A stretch of 64,000 nucleotides of DNA, from assembly GCA_003955985.1 (NCBI GenBank), contig CP033784.1, forward strand, positions 806,001-870,000, given 5' to 3'. Position numbers and translations under genes: made by a program. The notes under the pieces are model-generated. The model was not told the DNA's origin and made no database searches. It was given only the letters and a program-made list of their open reading frames with translations. Source of the stretch: Corynebacterium jeikeium. GTDB taxonomy: Bacteria; Actinomycetota; Actinomycetes; Mycobacteriales; Mycobacteriaceae. Positions 58,909 to 64,000 of the stretch are shown piece by piece. How positions within the stretch are numbered: the stretch's first letter is position 1; the number at the start of each line of letters is the position of its first letter.

Positions 58909-60498
58909 TTATGCCTCCTCTTTCACAAACATGCCAAGCATGCGGTCGGTGACGGCGAAACCGCCGAAGATATTGATGGAGCTAACCACGATGGCCGCGA
59001 ACGCGAGACCGGAAACCAGCAGGTTGGAGCTTCCCACCTGGAGAATCGCACCCACCAGAACAATGCCGGAAATCGCGTTGGTCTCAGACATCAGCGGTGT
59101 GTGTAGGCGCGGCGTGACCGCGGAGATTACGTAGAAGCCAAGCACGATAGCCAAGGTGAGAACCATGAAGTTGGCGCTCACGCTGTGCGGTGCGCTGAGC
59201 ATAACCACAATTGCCAGCAGTGCCGTCAGGCCCAGAGCAATCTTCGAGCCCAGGCCAGATCCCATGAAGGAAACCTTCTCCGGCGCATTCTCTTCTAATG
59301 CGGCCTGGTGAGCCTGCTGCTCCTGCAGTGGGGCAGCAGGGGTGACAGCGACCTTGATTGGCGGTGGTGGCCAGAGAATCTCAGCTCCGGTAGCGCCGGC
59401 GCCATTTTGTGAGCGAGCCTTTGTCACCGTGATGCCACGGATAATCTCGTCCTCGAGATTGAGAACTGGAGAGCCATCCTTTTCCGGCGTGATCAGCTTG
59501 AACAGGTTGAAAATGTTCTGGCCGTACAGCGACGATGCCTGCGCGGGCAGACGTCCTGCAAGGTCGGTGTAACCGATGATGGTCACACCGTTGTCAGTGA
59601 CAATGGTCTTGCCTGGAACGGTCATCTCGCAGTTGCCGCCACCGGCGGCAGCCATGTCGACGATGACGCTGCCTGGCTTCATAGCTGCAACATCGGCAGC
59701 AGTCAGCAGCAGTGGAGAGCGACGGCCAGGGATATTCGCGGTGGTAATGACAATGTCAGCCTGCGCGGACTGCTCGGAGTAGAGCTTCGCGGCAGCGGCA
59801 GCCTGATCATTGGTCATTTCCTTGGCGTAGCCATCTTCGGACTTCTCGGTGGCGGCCGGAATCGGGATGAACTCTGCACCCATCGATTCGACCTGTTCAC
59901 CGGCTTCAGGGCGCAGGTCTGTTGCCTTGACAATCGCGCCCATCGAGTTGGCCGTACCGATCGCCGCAAGTCCGCCGACACCAGCGCCGATGACGTAAAC
60001 GGTAGCTGGTGGCATCTTGCCTGCGGCAGTCACCTGACCAGTGAAAAGGCGACCATATGCAGAAGCCGCTTCGACTACTGCGCGGTAGCCGCCGATGTTG
60101 GCCATCGACGACAGCACGTCCATCGACTGTGCCCTGGAAATGCGGGGAACTGCGTCCATAGCAAGGGCAGTGATGTTGCGTTGCGCGAGTTCTTCGACCA
60201 GTTCTTCGTTTCGGCCTGGCGCAAGTCGGCTGATCAGCATGGCACCGTCGTTAAGCAGTGCACGGAACTGCTCCGGCGGAGTGTCGAGCGTTACGACGAT
60301 ATCGCTGTGCCAGACAGACTCGTCGACAATGGTGGCACCGGCGGATTCGTAGTCCGCGTCGGTGAACTTAGCAGCCAGGCCGGCGTCAGCCTGCACGGCG
60401 ACCTCGTAGCCAAGCTTGACGAGTTTGCCGACGGTCTCCGGGGTCGCAGCCACAATTGTTTGCTGGGGATCGGGTTCTAAAGGGATGCCGATTCTCAT
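58909..60498 (-). CDS. pntA: Proton-translocating transhydrogenase alpha subunit
   Basis: A 529-residue subunit in the fused form (like E. coli PntA): the NAD(H)-binding domain I and the first membrane helices of domain II in one chain. Marks are RIGIPLEPDPQQTIVAATPETV, the RISRAQSMDVLSSMANIGGYRAV segment, the Rossmann motif VYVIGAGVGGLAAIGTA (about residue 170), GSVIVDMAAAGGGNCE, and four helices from about residue 425. Products supply NADPH. The ribosome site is weak (AGAAAAGAA). The operon is pntA-pntB. Confidence 0.95.
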   Translation of the reverse strand: MRIGIPLEPDPQQTIVAATPETVGKLVKLGYEVAVQADAGLAAKFTDADYESAGATIVDESVWHSDIVVTLDTPPEQFRALLNDGAMLISRLAPGRNEELVEELAQRNITALAMDAVPRISRAQSMDVLSSMANIGGYRAVVEAASAYGRLFTGQVTAAGKMPPATVYVIGAGVGGLAAIGTANSMGAIVKATDLRPEAGEQVESMGAEFIPIPAATEKSEDGYAKEMTNDQAAAAAKLYSEQSAQADIVITTANIPGRRSPLLLTAADVAAMKPGSVIVDMAAAGGGNCEMTVPGKTIVTDNGVTIIGYTDLAGRLPAQASSLYGQNIFNLFKLITPEKDGSPVLNLEDEIIRGITVTKARSQNGAGATGAEILWPPPPIKVAVTPAAPLQEQQAHQAALEENAPEKVSFMGSGLGSKIALGLTALLAIVVMLSAPHSVSANFMVLTLAIVLGFYVISAVTPRLHTPLMSETNAISGIVLVGAILQVGSSNLLVSGLAFAAIVVSSINIFGGFAVTDRMLGMFVKEEA

Positions 60499-60884
60499 TG
60501 TGGGAGTTCTTTTCTGTTCGGGGTTTTATTAAGGGCCATGCGCACTCGGTTGTCGGTTAACAGTGAGTGTGGGCGTGGCCACTTTGTCCTTGGTGTCAAT
60601 AAGGTATGCGCTGGTAGGGAGGCAGCGGAGGCGTTTGTGGAAAAAGGTAATAAAAATATGTGGGTAACGGTGGTGAGGTGGGTTTTCTGAATTTGTGCAC
60701 TCGTGGAAAGGGGGTAGGAAATGGGGGTGGTGGTGTTAATTTTGGGCGAGAGTGAACATTTTCAGCGCTCTGAATGATTGTTTGAGGGGTGAAAGATGGG
60801 GGAGGCTATTTCTTTCTTTACGTATGTATTTACGTATTAGGTAAATTCGTATTCCTAGGTTCTTGGCAAGAGTTAAGGAAAACG
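60499..60884. promoter_or_regulatory. pntA / secreted hydrolase divergent control region
   Basis: This 386-nt gap has no gene. TTGACA occurs on the minus strand near 60594-60599 without a convincing -10. Near the hydrolase, TTTACGTAT is repeated with a 12-bp period (60817-60825 and 60829-60837), each holding the palindrome TACGTA. The remaining part is GT-rich and shows nothing further. Confidence 0.45.
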
Positions 60885-62087
60885 ATGATTGGTTCACTAA
60901 GGGCGGCCGGAAAGACCGTGTCGGCATCCCGTCAAGGGCAGGGGCGTGAGTTCTCGAAGGTGGTTGCTCTTTCGCTCGCAGCTGGTGTAGTTCTCGGCGG
61001 GCAGGTGCCAGCGCAGGCGGCACCGCGCATTGGTCAGCTGCCGGACATCACTGCACGTGAAAGCACTGTTGACTACCAGAACTCGGAAACCGTGGACAGA
61101 ATTGGCGGTGGTCTGGTGGATGTCATGGGTGGCGTAAACCGCGCCATCTCCGGTGGTGAAAGTGGCCATATCACCGAGCCGTTCGCCCCAGAGGCGGGGC
61201 ACCTGCGCAAGGAGTTCGGAGCGATGGGCTCCCACCCAGTTGCCGCAACCCGTGAAGCAATGCCATGTGACGGTGTCGTCTACACCATCTACAACCGCGT
61301 ACTGCGGGACCTCCACGGTCTCCACGGCACCACCGGCTGCTATGACGTGTTGCCGGAATCGGCCAACGCCTCCCCAGTTGGCGCGCAGCTCATTTACCCG
61401 GCGGATATCGACTCCATGGAGTCCGCGCCGCTGATGGTTCTGAGCCCTGGCATTGGTACTGAGCCAGGTATGTACGACGCGCAAGCGCGACTCTATGCAA
61501 GCCACGGATATGTCGTGGCTCTTGGCTACAACTTCACCAACTGGTTCGCGCCGCAGATGGTGCTGGCAGCTTCCGTGGCCGCAGCGGCCAATGAGGACGA
61601 GTCCACGCCACTTGCAGGCAAGATCGATTTCTCCCGGACGATGCTGGTCGGGCACTCTGCAGGTGGCGGCTCCGCAATCTTCCTGAACAACAGGATGGAT
61701 AAGGCCTTCCAGGCTGCGGGCATCGATATGGTCACCCGTGGTCTGGTTGCTATCAACCCAGGGCCTTCCGACGCTGGACTGATCTCCACCCCTCCGGAGA
61801 TTCCGAGCCTGGTGGCCATTGCTGAGCACGAGGACATCGTTCCTTTTGATGCCGATCGACGTGGTTACCGCGATGCTGCAGGGCCCGCCTGGGAAGCGGT
61901 AGTCACCGGTTCCTACCACGGCACCTACCTGGATGATCCGTCCAAGAATGTGCTCGGCTCGATGGTGCTGTCCTTTAGCGAGTATGTGCTCGACGGAACG
62001 AGTCGAGCAAAGGCTGTCTATGAGGGTGCCAACTATGGCCTGGCCACTGACTCCGAGCTCAAGGACGTTCAGCGCAAGGGCGTCTAG
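60885..62087 (+). CDS. Secreted alpha/beta hydrolase (lipase/esterase-like)
   Basis: A 400-residue exported protein. The signal peptide is Met-Ile-Gly plus a long basic region and a hydrophobic stretch (VVALSLAAGVVLGG) ending at VPAQAAP near residue 48. The mature enzyme has two cysteines that may pair (EAMPCDGVVYTIY and TTGCYDVLPES), the nucleophile elbow LVGHSAGGGSA (Ser about residue 264), an Asp in EHEDIVPFDADRRG and the His in GSYHGTYLDDP. This fits the chlorophyllase/cutinase-like lipases of actinobacteria. AAGGAAA lies six bases before ATG 60885. The substrate is probably an acyl ester. Confidence 0.85.
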   Translation: MIGSLRAAGKTVSASRQGQGREFSKVVALSLAAGVVLGGQVPAQAAPRIGQLPDITARESTVDYQNSETVDRIGGGLVDVMGGVNRAISGGESGHITEPFAPEAGHLRKEFGAMGSHPVAATREAMPCDGVVYTIYNRVLRDLHGLHGTTGCYDVLPESANASPVGAQLIYPADIDSMESAPLMVLSPGIGTEPGMYDAQARLYASHGYVVALGYNFTNWFAPQMVLAASVAAAANEDESTPLAGKIDFSRTMLVGHSAGGGSAIFLNNRMDKAFQAAGIDMVTRGLVAINPGPSDAGLISTPPEIPSLVAIAEHEDIVPFDADRRGYRDAAGPAWEAVVTGSYHGTYLDDPSKNVLGSMVLSFSEYVLDGTSRAKAVYEGANYGLATDSELKDVQRKGV

Positions 62088-62093
62088 AGCTGG

Positions 62094-62639
62094 CTACTCC
62101 ATCGACTCTGGAATTAGCTTTGCCGCGGCTTCGGCGATTGCCTTGCGCTGCGCTTTCGTGAGCTGATTGCCGTTGAGGTAGTCGTTAGCCCAGAGGCCAT
62201 CGGAAATCATTTGGACAACGTAGGCCATGCAGGCCTCCTCATCGGTGGCAATCTTCTCCGCCGGCGGATTCCACCGGCGCAAAAGGCGCGTCCAAATCTC
62301 GCGCAGCTCCGGCTCGGCGGCGGAGTCGATGGACATGAGTAGCTCGGCCCTCGTTGCCGTATCCAGTGAGACTTGGAGGTTTGCGCGTAGGCGGTTGGCG
62401 GGGGATACCTCCTCCGCAGGTCCTCCTGCGGCTTCGATAAGCTCCTCCTCCCATAACTGCGCCATGTGCTCATGGACGCTGCGGATCATGTCTTCACGGG
62501 AGGGGAAGTGGTAAATCAACCCTGATTTACTCATTCCGCATTGAGTTGCGACATTTTCGTAGGTGACCTCGGAAAAACCGCTTGTCTCGATAATCTCAAC
62601 GATTGTGTCGAGGATGGCAGTGCGCTTACTCGTGCGCAT
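62094..62639 (-). CDS. TetR family regulator of the adjacent exporter
   Basis: A 181-residue repressor. The N-terminal helix-turn-helix (RTAILDTIVEIIETSGFSEVTYENVATQCGMSKSGLIYHFPSREDMIRSV) is a clear TetR domain. The C-terminal ligand domain is less conserved, with ELREIWTRLLRRWNPPAEK. The start lies 14 nt inside the 3' end of the MFS exporter gene, so both are made from one transcript and the regulator is likely to control that exporter. It is convergent with the secreted hydrolase, with a 6-nt gap. Confidence 0.88.
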   Translation of the reverse strand: MRTSKRTAILDTIVEIIETSGFSEVTYENVATQCGMSKSGLIYHFPSREDMIRSVHEHMAQLWEEELIEAAGGPAEEVSPANRLRANLQVSLDTATRAELLMSIDSAAEPELREIWTRLLRRWNPPAEKIATDEEACMAYVVQMISDGLWANDYLNGNQLTKAQRKAIAEAAAKLIPESME

Positions 62640-64000
62640 ATTCAGTCTCCTTCGGGTTGCCGCGGAATGTCACCGCAGTCGCAATCGCTGCAATGACAGC
62701 AACGACAGCCAGGATAATCAAAATGGCCAGGTAGGAACTGTCGAGGCCGGCGCGGGCGCCGTCGTTAAGCGCTGGCGTGTGAAGTGCATCGGTGAGTGAG
62801 ATGCTGGCGTCGACAGGCGTAAACAGGGTGTAGAACATAGGCAGGAGACTGCCTGTGATTGCGACGGTAATCAGTGTGCCGAATTCGTAGGACACGGATT
62901 CCATCGCCGCCGCCATACCTGCCTTTGACCTCGGCGCTGAGCCGATTATCGCAGTCGACGACACCGACATCACAGAACCTGCGCCCGCGCCGAGCAGTAT
63001 CAATCCCGCGATCATGAGCGAGAAATTGCCCGAGGAAACGCCGTAGTACATGCCTGCCAGTCCGACGGCGTTGAGGAGGAAGCCGCCGGTGATGAGTGTG
63101 CGGAAACCCACTCGATGGAGCACCATGCCGCCGATGACACCAACTGGCAAGGATGCCAGTGCCGCGGTGGCAACTAGCAAGCCCGCGTCGAGTGGTGTGT
63201 ATCCGACGGAAATCTGGAAGCGCTGCGTCGTCATCAATTCGGCGCCTGCCAGGACAAACATGGCAAGCGCTGCTGCCAGCACGCCACCGGAAAACATCGG
63301 CGAACGGAAGACCGAAAAGTCGATGAGGGGTTCGGTAAGACGTGCCTGACGACGCTGAAACAGTGCCGCGCCCACTAGCCCACAGGCGATAGCTGCGACG
63401 ATGACGGTGGAGGAGCGATGGCCGGCGAGTTCCTTGATGAGTGAAACCAGGCCCAGCATGGCCAGCATCGCGTAGAGGCTGGTGAGGAAGTCCCAGTGTT
63501 TGGCTGGGTTGGGCTGATTTGGTGGAGCGAAAATCAGCGTGCCAATGATTGCGAAAACTACGACAGGGATGTTGATAAGGAAGATTGAGCCCCACCAAAA
63601 GTGCTCCAACAGGAAACCGCCGACGACGGGGCCAGCAGCGGCACCCAGTGTTGCCGTGGCTGACCAAATGCCAATAGCCGTGGCAAGTTCACGAGGGTGG
63701 TGGAAGGTCTCACGTAGCAGTGCGAGAGTGGCCGGCATCATGGTCGCGGCGCCCAGTCCCAGGCAGCCGCGGGCGATGACCAGCGCCCAGGCGTGCGGCG
63801 CAAAGGCCGCGGCCAGGGAAGATAAGCCAAAAATCGTCAGGCCCACAAGAAACATCTTGCGGTGACCGATGCGGTCGCCCAGAGTGCCTGTGCCGAGGAG
63901 GAGTGCGGAGATCACCAGTGGGTAGGCGTTGATGATCCACAGGCCCTCCAGCTCGGTTGTGTGGAGCTGCTCGCGCAGAACTGGCAGGGCAGTGTAGAGC
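62626..64000 (-). CDS. DHA2-type MFS drug exporter, 5' end outside the window
   Basis: At least 458 residues of a polytopic exporter; the reading frame continues past base 64000. WIINAYPLVISALLLGTGTLGDRIGHRKMFLVGL is MFS motif A after helix 2, and LGLGAATMMPATLALLRETF with GIWSATATLGAAAGPVVGGFLLEHFWWGSIFLINIP is motif C plus the antiporter region of the EmrB/QacA family. About twelve helices are visible of an expected fourteen. Substrates are typically cationic or hydrophobic drugs. The C-terminus ends in FRGNPKETEYAHE and overlaps the tetR start. Confidence 0.9.
   Translation of the reverse strand, partial: LYTALPVLREQLHTTELEGLWIINAYPLVISALLLGTGTLGDRIGHRKMFLVGLTIFGLSSLAAAFAPHAWALVIARGCLGLGAATMMPATLALLRETFHHPRELATAIGIWSATATLGAAAGPVVGGFLLEHFWWGSIFLINIPVVVFAIIGTLIFAPPNQPNPAKHWDFLTSLYAMLAMLGLVSLIKELAGHRSSTVIVAAIACGLVGAALFQRRQARLTEPLIDFSVFRSPMFSGGVLAAALAMFVLAGAELMTTQRFQISVGYTPLDAGLLVATAALASLPVGVIGGMVLHRVGFRTLITGGFLLNAVGLAGMYYGVSSGNFSLMIAGLILLGAGAGSVMSVSSTAIIGSAPRSKAGMAAAMESVSYEFGTLITVAITGSLLPMFYTLFTPVDASISLTDALHTPALNDGARAGLDSSYLAILIILAVVAVIAAIATAVTFRGNPKETEYAHE

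Overview
The window reads as a chromosomal segment of an actinobacterium, most likely a Corynebacterium. GC is high but not extreme (visually near 60%). Gene order at the left end is classic for the group: rne, rplU-rpmA, obg-proB-proA, nadD-rsfS-gpgP, comEA-comEC-holA, rpsT and lepA. A Mn transport operon with its own DtxR-family regulator (mntABCD-mntR) sits further right, in the arrangement I know from C. diphtheriae. No rRNA, tRNA, CRISPR array, insertion sequence or phage gene was seen.

Region by region. (1) 1-21195 is mostly housekeeping: RNA decay, ribosomal proteins, GTPases, proline synthesis, NAD synthesis, ribosome silencing, DNA uptake-type proteins, DNA polymerase III delta and EF4. 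Accessory genes within it are a class E sortase with a 50-residue membrane partner between proB and proA, a lone PemK-like protein and an ankyrin-repeat protein. (2) 21287-36751 is a string of mostly single-gene units: a CPA2/RCK antiporter, a phosphatase, a lipoate ligase facing a CDF-like membrane protein, nagB, a small secreted protein, a TipA-like MerR regulator, an RGG-containing ABC-type ATPase, an MFS transporter, a LURP-like protein, an oxidoreductase, an HD hydrolase, a TRIC-like channel, a peptidase and a methyltransferase. (3) 36759-43514 (minus strand) is a five-gene metal/siderophore unit: FecCD permease, ATPase, lipoprotein receptor and a heterodimeric exporter-fold ABC pair, with a complete promoter carrying a Zur/Fur-like dyad. 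(4) 43657-45918 holds a small MT0933-like protein, glpT and an arsC-family gene. (5) 46194-51271 is mntABCD-mntR plus two translationally coupled membrane proteins of unknown function. (6) 51285-57377 holds a quinone oxidoreductase, a GntR regulator facing an NRAMP-like transporter with the 5-oxoprolinase genes pxpABC, and elaA. (7) 57427-64000 holds pntAB, a secreted hydrolase, and a TetR gene overlapping a drug-type MFS exporter cut by the window end.

The clearest signal not explained by gene calls is promoter architecture. About nineteen genes have a -10-like hexamer (mostly TANNNT) 6-8 nt, usually exactly 7 nt, before the best start codon, as expected for leaderless mRNAs. The two best examples also carry an embedded operator: the MerR gene has a 19-bp-spacer promoter with a central dyad, and the FecCD operon has TTGACA-N17-CATCAT-N7-GTG overlapped by a Zur-like palindrome.
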